Positions 50,758 through 59,189 of a stretch of 64,000 nucleotides of DNA are shown here, piece by piece. The notes under the pieces were generated by a model. It had not been told where the DNA came from and did no database searches. It saw only the letters and a program-made list of their open reading frames with translations. The position numbers and the translations under genes were made by a program. Position 1 is the stretch's first letter. Each line of letters begins with the position of its first letter. Origin of the DNA: CBDBCU01 sp965203435 (GTDB taxonomy: Bacteria > Chloroflexota > Dehalococcoidia > Lucifugimonadales > UBA3495); contig CBDBCU010000005.1 of NCBI GenBank assembly GCA_965203435.1, positions 372,001-436,000 on the forward strand, written 5' to 3'.

Positions 50758-51378
50758 CTAGGCCGCCGGGCGGCGGGACAAATCCAACGGCGTAGCCGGC
50801 CGGGACTGGGCCAGCCGGTGTCCCGGCAGGGACGGCTCCAGAAAGGTGATGGATTCGTAGAAATCATCCAGGGGGACGAAAACGCCGTTTTCCTCGGCCC
50901 ACTCCCGCATCCGGTAGTTGCAGGAATGTCGCCAGGACAGGATTTCAATTTTCCAACCCCGCCGGTGCATCCGCTGCAAGGCGCTGGGAAAGCCGCCGCT
51001 ATACCCATAACCGGAGTCGTCTCCGGTCAGCAGAACGGCAATGCCGGGGGTGTCGCAATAATCCAGTCCATCCTCCAGCATCCGCAACTGCAATTCCGGT
51101 ATTTTCTGCTCGTCCGCAACGGCTTGGCCCTGGTCGCATAGATTTACCGATACGCCCTGCTGCTCCAGCCAATTCCACAACTGCCGCAGTTCCGGCGGCA
51201 CGGAACCGGCGGCCATCGCTTTCCGCAGCGGCCGGTCGGCGTGGGCCAGGCGCAGCATATTGTCGAACTTGATCCGCACCCGAAAGCGGGCATCGACGTG
51301 GTCGTTGCGCTCCTCGGCCAGGCGCTGCGCCTCGATGAATATGTTGGAATTGTCCCAATAGATGAATACTTCGCCCAT
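50758..51378 (-). CDS. NYN-domain (PIN-like) putative ribonuclease
   Basis: 206 residues from the ATG at 51378, two bases after the acyl-CoA dehydrogenase stop. The NYN/LabA-like fold is recognised by VFIYWDNSNIFIEAQ (D9) and VLLTGDDSGYGYSGGFPSALQRMHRRGWKIEILSW (D120, D121), providing the acidic metal site of PIN-like RNases. The C-terminal tail is Pro/Arg-rich. Such proteins process or degrade RNA. Co-translation with an acyl-CoA dehydrogenase has no obvious functional explanation. Confidence 0.85.
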   Translation of the reverse strand: MGEVFIYWDNSNIFIEAQRLAEERNDHVDARFRVRIKFDNMLRLAHADRPLRKAMAAGSVPPELRQLWNWLEQQGVSVNLCDQGQAVADEQKIPELQLRMLEDGLDYCDTPGIAVLLTGDDSGYGYSGGFPSALQRMHRRGWKIEILSWRHSCNYRMREWAEENGVFVPLDDFYESITFLEPSLPGHRLAQSRPATPLDLSRRPAA

Positions 51379-51380
51379 CC

Positions 51381-52556
51381 CTACCCCCGCGGCAGGCCCA
51401 AGCCCCGGCTGGCGATGATGTTGCGCTGCACTTCCGAAGTGCCGGCGGCGATTTTGTGGGAGAAACTGGTCATCCAGTGTTCCTGGATGCGGCCGCGCAA
51501 GGGCGCCCACTTTTCATTGCGGGCCAAAGCCCCATACAAGCCCAAGACTTCCATCCCGGCTGTCGTTACCCGCTGCAAAGTCTCGCTGCCGAAAACCTTG
51601 CTCATCGAGGCTTCCTTGTTCGGCACCAAGCCCTGCCCCTGCATATAGGCCACATTGTAAGCCATCAGCCGGGCCACTTCGCACTCAATATAGCGGTCGG
51701 CCAGCAGATTCCGCACCCAGGGGACTTGCAGCAGGGGTTGGCCGTTGTGCATCGTTTCCCGGGCGTAACCCTGCACCTCGTCCAGCAGCCGGCGGCCCAT
51801 CGCCGAATAGTCAATGCCCGACCGCTCAAAATCCAGCAGGGTAACGGCCACATACCAGCCGCGATTTTCCTCCCCCACCACATTAGCCACCGGCACCCGC
51901 ACATTGTCAAAGATAATCTGGTTGAACTCGTGACCGCCGGCCATATTGATGATGGGCCGCACCTGAATGCCGGGGGTTTTCATATCCACCAGGATAAAGC
52001 TGATGCCGCGATGCTTGGGCGCATCCGGGTCGGTGCGGGCCAACAGCATAATCCAGTCGGCCCGGTGGCCCAGGGTCGTCCAGATTTTAGTCCCGTTGAT
52101 GACATATTCGTCATCGTCCCGCACGGCCCGGGTGCTGAGGGAGGCCAGGTCGGAGCCGCTTTCCGGCTCGCTGTAGCCCTGACACCACTGCACTTCCCCG
52201 CGGGCCACCGGCGGCAGATGGGCCTGTTTCTGCTCCTCGGAACCGTGAATCATCAGGGTGGGGCCCAGCATCCGGACGCCGAAAATATCCCGGCCCGGGG
52301 CGCGCAGATAGGCCAGTTCCTCGTTGTAGATGGCGGAACGGACCGGAGAGGCGTCCTGCCCGCCGTATTCCTCGGGCCAGTGCATGGTCAGCCAGCCCTT
52401 TTCGGCCATCTTGCGGCGCATATCCCGGGTCAGTTCCCAGTTCCCCTCCTCGGGCCAGCGGCCGCCGCCCTCCCAATCCGGGGGCAGTTCCTGCCGCACA
52501 AAATCCCGCAATTGCTGCCGAAAGGCGTCATCGGCGGCGGTAAAGTTGAAATCCAC
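51381..52556 (-). CDS. Acyl-CoA dehydrogenase
   Basis: 391 residues, full length for this flavoprotein. N-terminal helices, then GYSEPESGSDLASLSTRAVRDDDEYVINGTKIWTTLGHRADW (the FAD/substrate beta domain), and the C-terminal GTSEVQRNIIASRGLGLPR signature. It oxidises an acyl-CoA to the 2-enoyl-CoA, passing electrons to ETF. With the dehydratases and SDRs elsewhere in the window it fits a fatty-acid or branched-chain degradation capacity. Substrate class is uncertain. Confidence 0.93.
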   Translation of the reverse strand: MDFNFTAADDAFRQQLRDFVRQELPPDWEGGGRWPEEGNWELTRDMRRKMAEKGWLTMHWPEEYGGQDASPVRSAIYNEELAYLRAPGRDIFGVRMLGPTLMIHGSEEQKQAHLPPVARGEVQWCQGYSEPESGSDLASLSTRAVRDDDEYVINGTKIWTTLGHRADWIMLLARTDPDAPKHRGISFILVDMKTPGIQVRPIINMAGGHEFNQIIFDNVRVPVANVVGEENRGWYVAVTLLDFERSGIDYSAMGRRLLDEVQGYARETMHNGQPLLQVPWVRNLLADRYIECEVARLMAYNVAYMQGQGLVPNKEASMSKVFGSETLQRVTTAGMEVLGLYGALARNEKWAPLRGRIQEHWMTSFSHKIAAGTSEVQRNIIASRGLGLPRG

Positions 52557-52645
52557 GATAAACCCTCCCCGGGGCCAAGGCTGGTTGTTGACGACGGCCC
52601 GGCCGGCCGGCGGCCGGGCCTCTTGGGCGAATGGCGGCGGCGGCC

Positions 52646-52885
52646 CTAGATGGCGCCCACGGCCACGCAGGATTGGGTGCGGACGATGCCGGCTATGGTA
52701 TGGATGTTTTCGGTGACCATCGCGCCGATGGCGGTCAGGTCGGCGGCGTTGATGACCGCGATGATGTCAAACTGGCCGGTGACCACGTCCACCGATTCCA
52801 CCCCGTCCAGGGTGCCGAGGGTCGCCGCCACTTCCCGGGTCTTGCCTACGGAGGTTTCCACCAAAAGGTACGCTTTAGTTGCCAT
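52646..52885 (-). CDS. Stand-alone Lrp/AsnC ligand-binding (RAM) domain protein
   Basis: 79 residues from the ATG at 52885 (AAGGAGC upstream). KAYLLVETSVGKTREVAATLGTLDGVESVDVVTGQFDIIAVINAADLTAIGAMVTENIHTIAGI is the complete Lrp/AsnC effector-binding domain with no DNA-binding part. These proteins form oligomers that sense amino acids or other small effectors. It is the first gene before the acyl-CoA dehydrogenase and has a clear promoter. Confidence 0.88.
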   Translation of the reverse strand: MATKAYLLVETSVGKTREVAATLGTLDGVESVDVVTGQFDIIAVINAADLTAIGAMVTENIHTIAGIVRTQSCVAVGAI

Positions 52886-52928
52886 GCTGCTCCTTCGCTG
52901 AACCGCGAGTTTTGATTGGGCCGGGGCC

Positions 52929-52957
52929 ATTCTAACCCCCCGCCGCCATTCTGTCAA
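52929..52957 (-). promoter_or_regulatory. Promoter of the Lrp-domain/acyl-CoA dehydrogenase operon
   Basis: Minus strand: TTGACA (52952-52957), 17-base spacer, TAGAAT (52929-52934). Confidence 0.75.
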
Positions 52958-53070
52958 ATGCCCGGCAGTCAATTCGTTCATCCTGAATTCTTATCGTGTT
53001 GACATCCACTTGAGCAACCGGCTACCCTTGCCCTTAGCCCCAACCGCCATCCCCCGCCAAGAGGGAAACA

Positions 53071-53664
53071 ATGCCGCCGCCAATGCTTCCCATCCGCCAA
53101 TGGCCGCAAACCCTGTTACTGACCGCCCTGTCCCTGCTGATTGCGGCGGCCACTATTATGCTGGCCTGCGGCCCGGCGGCGCAACCCGCCCCGGCCGCTG
53201 AGCCAAATATCCGGGTGGCGGCGGATCCGGCGGCCCCTACAGCTACGCCGCCGCCTACTCTTGTACCAACCGTCTGCGTGCAGTGGGAATCCACCGAGGA
53301 GCGCATTGAGTATTGCTTTACCCCGGAACCGGAAACTACGCCTAAGTACCCCAACTTGTCGGATCACCGCCTGGTCGAGCTGGTAGAGAAGTTCGAAAAA
53401 GCTCAGCAATCGGCCAGTGGCGCAGCCGGGCAATCCACTGAACAGACCACATCCCTGATCGAAGTAAGGATTGAACTTCTGTCGTCGGACAAAGTTGACG
53501 CCTTGGCCGCTTGGCTGGAATCCCAAGGTGTTTCGGGGATAGACAAAGGGGAAGTGGACATCCATACCTGGGTGCCGGTATCCTTGCTAGGTCCGATGTC
53601 CGAGCGGGACGGCGTTAGAAATGTCCGGATGCCTCCTGAGCCGGTGCCTACCGTCGTATGGTAG
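53071..53664 (+). CDS. Hypothetical lipoprotein, first of a paralogous pair
   Basis: 197 residues; ATG after AGAGGGAAACA. Lipobox LLIAAATIMLAC (Cys33), a Pro/Thr-rich linker with a CVQWES...YCF cysteine pair, then a compact C-terminal domain EVRIELLSSDKVDALAAWLESQGVSGIDKGEVDIHTWVPVSLLGPMSERDGV. The latter resembles the small N-terminal-type segments of surface and protease-associated proteins, but I do not recognise the family. A TTGACA box lies at about 53000. The neighbouring gene is a paralogue. Confidence 0.68.
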   Translation: MPPPMLPIRQWPQTLLLTALSLLIAAATIMLACGPAAQPAPAAEPNIRVAADPAAPTATPPPTLVPTVCVQWESTEERIEYCFTPEPETTPKYPNLSDHRLVELVEKFEKAQQSASGAAGQSTEQTTSLIEVRIELLSSDKVDALAAWLESQGVSGIDKGEVDIHTWVPVSLLGPMSERDGVRNVRMPPEPVPTVVW

Positions 53665-53709
53665 GTAGCAAACCCGGCGGGACACTGCTCTCCTGCCCAG
53701 AGGGAAACA

Positions 53710-54472
53710 ATGCCGCCAATGCTGTCGTCCCGCCAATGGCCGCAAACCCTGCTATTGACCGTCCTGTCCCTGCTGATTGCGGCGGCCACCCTTATGCTGG
53801 CCTGCGCCCCGGCGGCGGCCCCGGCCCCGGCCGATGGGGATATTTTTTCGGCGGCGCAACCGGGGGCGGGCGGCAGCGCGGAACCGGCGGCGAAGCCGGA
53901 GAAGCCTACCGCTACACCGCAGCCCGAACCTACGGACACGCCGATGCCCTATCCTACGCAGTGCATCGTAATGCCGCGCGACTTTCAGCACCTTGAGGAA
54001 GCCGAGTTCAAGGAGGGGGCAAATCCGCCGGGTGCGCCGGGATGGCCTGCTTTTGCAATGCGAAGTAGTTACGCCTACGCCACCCCCGCCTACGCCCAAA
54101 TATCCGCATTTGGGCGATCAGCTCAGCCGGTATGCTCAAGAAGCTGAGGAAATCCAATCGGACGCTGCCCAAGCCGGGGAGGCCACTGGCGGCTCCGGCG
54201 TTGAGATTCCCCTGGTGTACCTGCGGATTGTCTTGGCGGCCAACACTGAGGAAGTGGTTGCCTGGTTACAGCGCAACGGGATTCCCCTTTCTGAGGATTG
54301 GGTCGAAGGCGACCGGGGTTACATCGCGGACTACGCAGTAGATTGGGAATTAGGGGACGATTTCATTTATGCTTGGGTGCCGGCCTCCTTGCTGGTGGCC
54401 CTATCCCAGCAAGAGGGCGTCACTTATATGGAGGATGTCGGATACTTGCTGCATCACAGCGATGGCTATTAG
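53710..54472 (+). pseudogene. Paralogous lipoprotein gene with frameshift
   Basis: The first reading frame (53710-54147) starts with AGAGGGAAACA-ATG and the same signal peptide LLIAAATLMLAC as its neighbour, but runs into meaningless sequence after about residue 100. The second frame (open to 54472) continues the family domain: TPKYPHLGDQLSRYAQ, VYLRIVLAANTEEVVAWLQRNGIPLSEDW, FIYAWVPASLLVALSQQEGV. A one-base indel between about 54000 and 54060, perhaps in the GGGGG at 54015-54019, would join them. Either a pseudogene or a sequencing error. Confidence 0.72.
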
Positions 54473-54610
54473 CGCCGGCATTACGCCGCCGGCTATAAAG
54501 CAAATCCGCCGCCCTCTACCCCACCCCTCCCCAGTAGCGTATAATAGGTCAACCAGCATTGATACGGGACTGGCCGCGCCGGGGATAGCGGCCGTCCGGA
54601 GAGAGGGATT

Positions 54611-55537
54611 ATGAGCGTAGCTATCGGATATGTGCCGGGGGCTTATGGCGAGGGCGGCGATGACCCGGATTTTCTGCGCCAATTGGTGGAACTGGGCGAC
54701 CGCTACGGCTACGATTCGATCTGGCTCAGCGACCGCATCGTCAGCGACCGGTTCAGCCTGGAGCCGCTGATTGCCCTGGCGATGGTTGCCGCCTGGTCGG
54801 AGCGGCTGAAGTTCGGCACCAGCGTCCTGGCTCTGCCGTTGCGGAATCCGGTCGTCCTGGCCAAGCAGATTGCCACTCTGGATTTTCTATCCAAAGGCCG
54901 CTGCTTTCCGGCCGTGGGCCTGGGGCAGGAGGAGCCGGAGGAATATGAAGCCTGCGGCGTGCCTAAGGGCGACCGCAGCCGCCGCACCGACGAGGCCATT
55001 GCCCTGATGCGCCGCCTGTGGCAAGAGGATTCCGTTACCCACGAGGGCCAATTCTTTACCTGCCATCAGGTCAGCATCACCCCCAAGCCGATTTTTCAGC
55101 CGTCGCCGCCGGTGTGGATTGGCGGCCGCAGTCCGGCGGCGGCCCGGCGGGTGGGCCGGGTCGGCGACGGCTGGCTGGTCTCCGGAGCCACCCCGGCCGA
55201 AATCCGCCGCGGCCGGGGAATCGTCTTTGCGACGGCGGAAAAATACGAGCGGGAAATTGAGGACGACCATATCGGGATGCTGCTGGGCTACTACATTGAC
55301 CCGGACGCCGACCGGGCCGCCGCCCGCAGCCGCCGCTATGTAACCCGCCACCGCCCGGACGCCGATTTTACCGAATACAGCGCCCTGGGGGATGTAGATA
55401 CCATTTGCCAGGTCATTCAGCACTACATTGACGCCGGGGCTTACAAGTTCGTAGCGCGTCCCCTGTGCGCCGGCGCGGAATCGGTCGATCAGCTGCACCG
55501 GCTGGGTGAGGAAATCCTGCCCCGCTTTCACCAGTGA
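54611..55537 (+). CDS. LLM-class flavin-dependent oxidoreductase, F420-type
   Basis: 308 residues; ATG with GAGAGGG upstream. GDRYGYDSIWLSDRIV, LKFGTSVLALPLRNPVVLAKQIATLDFLSKGRCFPAVGLGQEE and PPVWIGGRSPAAARRVGRVGDGWLV are characteristic of F420- or FMN-dependent luciferase-like enzymes; the last motif in particular occurs in F420-type members. Substrate unknown. It is separate in sequence from the LLM gene at 703. Confidence 0.9.
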   Translation: MSVAIGYVPGAYGEGGDDPDFLRQLVELGDRYGYDSIWLSDRIVSDRFSLEPLIALAMVAAWSERLKFGTSVLALPLRNPVVLAKQIATLDFLSKGRCFPAVGLGQEEPEEYEACGVPKGDRSRRTDEAIALMRRLWQEDSVTHEGQFFTCHQVSITPKPIFQPSPPVWIGGRSPAAARRVGRVGDGWLVSGATPAEIRRGRGIVFATAEKYEREIEDDHIGMLLGYYIDPDADRAAARSRRYVTRHRPDADFTEYSALGDVDTICQVIQHYIDAGAYKFVARPLCAGAESVDQLHRLGEEILPRFHQ

Positions 55538-55578
55538 GCGGGGGGATAAATAAAACCGTCCTTCCCTGCCCGCTCCCT

Positions 55579-55679
55579 ACCGTCATTCCCGCGTAAGCGG
55601 GAATCCCGCAGTGGCTAGCCAAGACTGCGGTATTATACGGCAGTACCGTCGGGATTCCCGCTTACGCGGGAATGACGGT
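55579..55679. repeat. REP-A palindromic element, copy 15
   Basis: Complete pair between two convergent genes. Confidence 0.9.
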
Positions 55680-55716
55680 CGAGGGCGGCCGGGAGTTGGC
55701 AAGCCGGGCCGTCGAA

Positions 55717-56589
55717 CTATCCCCCTTGAATTGCCCCCTTGTACCAGTCCAAAATTTCGCTGCCGGTCATAAAGACCACGCCCTCGAAACGGCTTAGGTA
55801 GTCAAAAATCTGGGCGTAATACTTGATGCGGTGGGCAGCCCCGGTGATGTAGGGATGGGTGGAAACGCACATTATCCGCGCGCTTTCCGCCCCCTCGGCG
55901 TACAGGGTGTCAAACTGGTCTTTGGCCCGCTCAAACAGCTCCGGAGAACGATGATGCTGCACCAGATAGACCGGAATATCGTTCAGCTCCACCGTGTAGG
56001 GAACGGAAATCAGGCTGCCGCTTTTGACCTTCAGCGGATAGGGCTGGTCGTCATTGCACCAGTCGCAGACATACTCGATGCCCTCCTCCGCCAGAATGTC
56101 CGGCGTGTCAAAAGTTTCCGCCAGGCCCGGCCCCATCCAGCCCCGGGGCGCCGTCCCGCTGAACTCCCGAATAGTGTCAATGGTACGGCGGATGGCGGCC
56201 CGCTCGTCCGGCTCCTTGTTGATAACCCGCTGGATGTAGCTGTGGCCCAGCAGTTCCCACCCGGCGTCCAGGCTTTCCCGCACCAGTTGGGGGTAGCTGT
56301 GGCACACCGAGGCATTAAGGCTGACCGTAGCCCGGATGCCGCGTTCATCCAGTACCCGTTTCAGCCGCCAGTAGCCCACCCGCAGGCCGTAGTCAAACCA
56401 GCCGAAGTTCGGCACATCCGGGATAACGGATACGCCCTGCGGCGTGGGCAGCACGGTGCGGGCCATCGGCTCGTTAATATCCCACTCCTCGACATTGATG
56501 ACCGGCCACACCGCCACCCGGGCGTTGCCGGGCAGCCGCAGCGGCGGCCGGTGAAAGATAGGCGAATAATCGGCGCGGGGATTAGCCAT
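55717..56589 (-). CDS. Polysaccharide deacetylase / PuuE-type allantoinase-like protein
   Basis: 290 residues. NodB-homology fold with the family features VAVWPVINVEEWDI, WFDYGLRVGYWRLKRVLDERGIRATVSLNASVCHSYPQLVRESLDAGWELLGHSY and STHPYITGAAHRIKYY. The variant with a full chain of this length and an N-terminal NVE rather than a classical TFDD motif resembles PuuE allantoinase and peptidoglycan deacetylase-like hydrolases. It probably hydrolyses a C-N or N-acetyl bond using a metal. An orphan HicB-like gene lies just upstream on the same strand. Confidence 0.85.
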   Translation of the reverse strand: MANPRADYSPIFHRPPLRLPGNARVAVWPVINVEEWDINEPMARTVLPTPQGVSVIPDVPNFGWFDYGLRVGYWRLKRVLDERGIRATVSLNASVCHSYPQLVRESLDAGWELLGHSYIQRVINKEPDERAAIRRTIDTIREFSGTAPRGWMGPGLAETFDTPDILAEEGIEYVCDWCNDDQPYPLKVKSGSLISVPYTVELNDIPVYLVQHHRSPELFERAKDQFDTLYAEGAESARIMCVSTHPYITGAAHRIKYYAQIFDYLSRFEGVVFMTGSEILDWYKGAIQGG

Positions 56590-56632
56590 AAGGATGCCTC
56601 CAAGGATTCCTGATTTGCGCCGGCCGGCAAAC

Positions 56633-56884
56633 CTAATCCGCCGCCCCGGCCGGCAGTCGCGCCGGCATTTCGACTTTCACGAACTCCGGCGTCTCTTGGG
56701 GAGCGGCGGAATCCATTTCCTCCGCGCCGTCCAGATAGGTCTCGATCGCCGCTTTGATGTTGTCCAGGAGTTCCGGCTTGCTTTCCCCCTGGCTGAAACA
56801 GCCGGGCAGTTCCGCAACTTCGGCCCAATAGCCGCCCTCCTCAGCTTTCCAAACGATGGCGGTGTAGGTGATGGTCGACGGCAT
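56633..56884 (-). CDS. HicB-like antitoxin, no HicA partner
   Basis: 83 residues. YTAIVWKAEEGGYWAEVAELPGCFSQGESKPELLDNIKAAIETYLDG is the complete HicB/DUF1902-type antitoxin domain with the classical E-x-G-x-W-A-x-V-x-E-L-P-G-C signature. HicA would normally be encoded directly beside it, but neither flank contains an open frame of that type. It is a solitary antitoxin or a regulator of its own promoter. Confidence 0.85.
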   Translation of the reverse strand: MPSTITYTAIVWKAEEGGYWAEVAELPGCFSQGESKPELLDNIKAAIETYLDGAEEMDSAAPQETPEFVKVEMPARLPAGAAD

Positions 56885-57021
56885 AACGCCTCCCTCCTCG
56901 ATGTTATGGCGGTTGGGAAAATCTATTCAGGATGATAACACGGTTGGCATATTTAGGCAATCCTTTGAGCAATGCCGTTTCCGTTCTGTTGAGGGGTATT
57001 TGGCTTTGCCCTTTCCGGCAA

Positions 57022-57050
57022 TTGACCCCACCCCCGCTACCCCCTACAAT
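57022..57050 (+). promoter_or_regulatory. Promoter of the dehydrogenase/EamA operon
   Basis: TTGACC (57022-57027), 17-base spacer, TACAAT (57045-57050). Confidence 0.7.
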
Positions 57051-57174
57051 GCCCCTGTTCCCTTTCCCGGCCGCGGCGGACGGGGCCGCGCGGCCGCTTG
57101 GCGCGGCGGCGTTGCGCCGGTCTTGCGGCGGGCAGGCAGTTCAGGCAGCATTAAGTAAGGAGGCAGGCAATCTT

Positions 57175-58128
57175 ATGGAAACGATTGGGTTTATCGGCTT
57201 GGGCAATATGGGCGGCGGAATGTCCCTGAACCTGCAAAAAGCCGGCTATCCCCTGGCGGTCTATGACCTGCGGGAGGAAGCGGCCTTGCCCCTGCTGGAG
57301 GGCGGGGCGCGCCTGGCGAACACCCCCGCCGAAGTAGCGGCCCTCAGCGACATTACCTTTACTTCCCTGCCCGGCCCCAAGGAAGTGGAATCGGTAGCCC
57401 TGGGCCCCGGCGGCGTGCTGGAGGGCATCCGCCCCGGCAGCGTCTATGTGGATTTGTCCTCCAGCCGGCCCACTCTAATCCGGGAAATTGAACCCCAATT
57501 CCGGCGCAAGGGGGCTTATGTGCTGGACGCCCCGGTCAGCGGCGGCAAGAGCGGCGCCGCCAGCGGCAACCTGGCGGTGATGGTCGGCGGCGACCGGGAA
57601 ATCTATGACCGCATCAAGCCGGCCCTGGATGCCTTTGGCGACAAGGTCTTTTACGCCGGGGAAATCGGCGCCGGCTCCGTTTGCAAACTGGTGCATAATA
57701 TGGTGGGCCACAGCGTCCGCCAGGCCATCGCCGAGGGATTGACTCTGGGCGTCAAGGCCGGCGTGGCTCCGGAAGCCCTGTGGGAAGGGATGCGCCGGGG
57801 TTCCCTGGGTCGGATGCGGATTCTCCACGAGGGCCTGGTGCGGACGATGTTCCGCGGCGAGTTCGATCCGGCCAGCTTTGCCCTGGAACTGGCCCATAAG
57901 GATATTGCCCTGGCGACCGAACTGGCCCGGGAGTTCAATGTGCCAATGCCTATGGCCGCCCTGGCCGAACAGGTAGCGATGCAAGCCCTCAATCGCGGCT
58001 GGAAAGACCGGGACAGCAGCGTAACCGTGCTGCTGCAAGAGGAACAGGCCGGAGTGGAAGTCCGCGCCCCCCATATCGACCCGGCCCAATCGGCCCGGTT
58101 CATCACCACCCACCCGGAGGAGGACTGA
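57175..58128 (+). CDS. NAD(P)-dependent 3-hydroxyisobutyrate dehydrogenase-family oxidoreductase
   Basis: 317 residues from the ATG at 57175, with AAGGAGG upstream; the longer open frame crosses the promoter and is not used. Rossmann motif GFIGLGNMGGGM, substrate loop DAPVSGGKSGAASGNLAVMVGG, catalytic lysine K171 in GSVCKLVHNMVGH. Family members oxidise 3-hydroxyisobutyrate, tartronate semialdehyde or related hydroxy acids. It is immediately followed by a transporter gene in the same operon. Confidence 0.9.
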   Translation: METIGFIGLGNMGGGMSLNLQKAGYPLAVYDLREEAALPLLEGGARLANTPAEVAALSDITFTSLPGPKEVESVALGPGGVLEGIRPGSVYVDLSSSRPTLIREIEPQFRRKGAYVLDAPVSGGKSGAASGNLAVMVGGDREIYDRIKPALDAFGDKVFYAGEIGAGSVCKLVHNMVGHSVRQAIAEGLTLGVKAGVAPEALWEGMRRGSLGRMRILHEGLVRTMFRGEFDPASFALELAHKDIALATELAREFNVPMPMAALAEQVAMQALNRGWKDRDSSVTVLLQEEQAGVEVRAPHIDPAQSARFITTHPEED

Positions 58129-59037
58129 TTGAGCCTGCTTTACCTGTGGGTGGCCCTGACCAGCGCCGGCCTGCTGGGAATGGTAACGGTGCTGGACAAG
58201 CGCTTGGCCTCCTACAATATGCCCAGCCTGCCGGCCTTTTACGCCGGAGTTTCGGTGTCCCTGCTGACCTATGGCAGCCTGGCCGTCGCCCTGACCGGCA
58301 TTCCGGCCGGGGCCGCCCCCGGCGATTTGCTGCTGGGCGTAGCCTCCGGCCTGTGCTGGGGCGGCGCCCTGGCCCTGATGTTCTGGGGCTATAAACTCGA
58401 GGAAGTTTCCCGCTGTTCCGCCGTCATCCACACCTTTCCGGTCTTCGTCGCCCTGATGGGCGTCGCCTTTCTGGGGGAAACCCTGTCCCTCGGGCAGTGG
58501 GCCGGCATCGGACTGGTCGTCGTGGGCGCCTTTCTCATATCGGTATGGGGTTCCCGCGGCGGCGTCCGGATCCGCTTTAACCGCGCCTTGCCCATCCTGC
58601 TGGGGGCCAGCCTGCTGACCGCCCTGGGCATCGTACTGGGCAAAGAGGCCCTGGATGAACTGCCGGTTTGGCTGGTGTTCGGGATGCGGAACTTCGGGAT
58701 GGGCCTGGTTTTTGCCTGCTTGTGGCGGCCGCGGGCCTGGCGGCAATTGGCGACTTCCCTGCGCGACTGGCGCACCGCCCTGCTGCTATTTCTGGCCGAG
58801 TTTGCCCTGGCCCCCTTTGCGGTATGGCTGAATGTAGCCGCCATCAGCCTGGGGCCGGTGTCGTTGGTGGCTACGGCCACGGCCACCCGCCCCCTGTTCG
58901 TTTTCCTGTTCAGCGCCCTATGCAGCACCCGCCTGTTCCCCCTGCTGGAGGAGCCGCTGGAACTGCATACGCTCACGGTAAAACTGGCCGCCATCGGAAT
59001 GGTATTGGGGGGCATTGCGGCCTTGACGCTGCTGTAA
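58129..59037 (+). CDS. EamA/DMT-family transporter
   Basis: 302 residues from a TTG directly after the TGA of the preceding gene, with GGAGGA overlapping that end. Ten membrane helices arranged as two EamA repeats; TFPVFVALMGVAFLGETLSLGQWAGIGLVVVGAFLIS is the typical end of the first repeat. It probably exports a metabolite, possibly the substrate or product of the dehydrogenase encoded upstream. Confidence 0.88.
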   Translation: MSLLYLWVALTSAGLLGMVTVLDKRLASYNMPSLPAFYAGVSVSLLTYGSLAVALTGIPAGAAPGDLLLGVASGLCWGGALALMFWGYKLEEVSRCSAVIHTFPVFVALMGVAFLGETLSLGQWAGIGLVVVGAFLISVWGSRGGVRIRFNRALPILLGASLLTALGIVLGKEALDELPVWLVFGMRNFGMGLVFACLWRPRAWRQLATSLRDWRTALLLFLAEFALAPFAVWLNVAAISLGPVSLVATATATRPLFVFLFSALCSTRLFPLLEEPLELHTLTVKLAAIGMVLGGIAALTLL

Positions 59038-59099
59038 GGGGGGGCGGCGGTGTAATTCCGCTCACCCTGAACTTGTTGAAGGATGAACGGAAATGGGTA

Positions 59100-59121
59100 T
59101 ATAATAAACTCAAGACTTGAG
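59100..59121 (+). promoter_or_regulatory. Orphan promoter/operator copy, downstream of EamA
   Basis: TATAAT (59100-59105) followed by the palindrome CTCAAGACTTGAG (59109-59121). The block, including the CCAGCGGCAAC after it, is repeated at 60918-60939 but here no plus-strand gene follows; a REP-C lies immediately upstream (59061-59086). Confidence 0.6.
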
Positions 59122-59189
59122 CCAAACCATACCAGCGGCAACTTCCGCATGGCCGCCACCATAACCCCTTTGCCCGGTTTGCCTTGGCT

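Noticed and set aside
56590..56632. Possible HicA toxin next to the HicB-like gene
   Set aside because: Only 43 bp separate HicB from the deacetylase, and the other flank lacks a suitable frame.
56932..57174. N-terminal extension of the hydroxyisobutyrate dehydrogenase-type gene
   Set aside because: It covers a promoter, and the Rossmann motif begins directly after the ATG at 57175.
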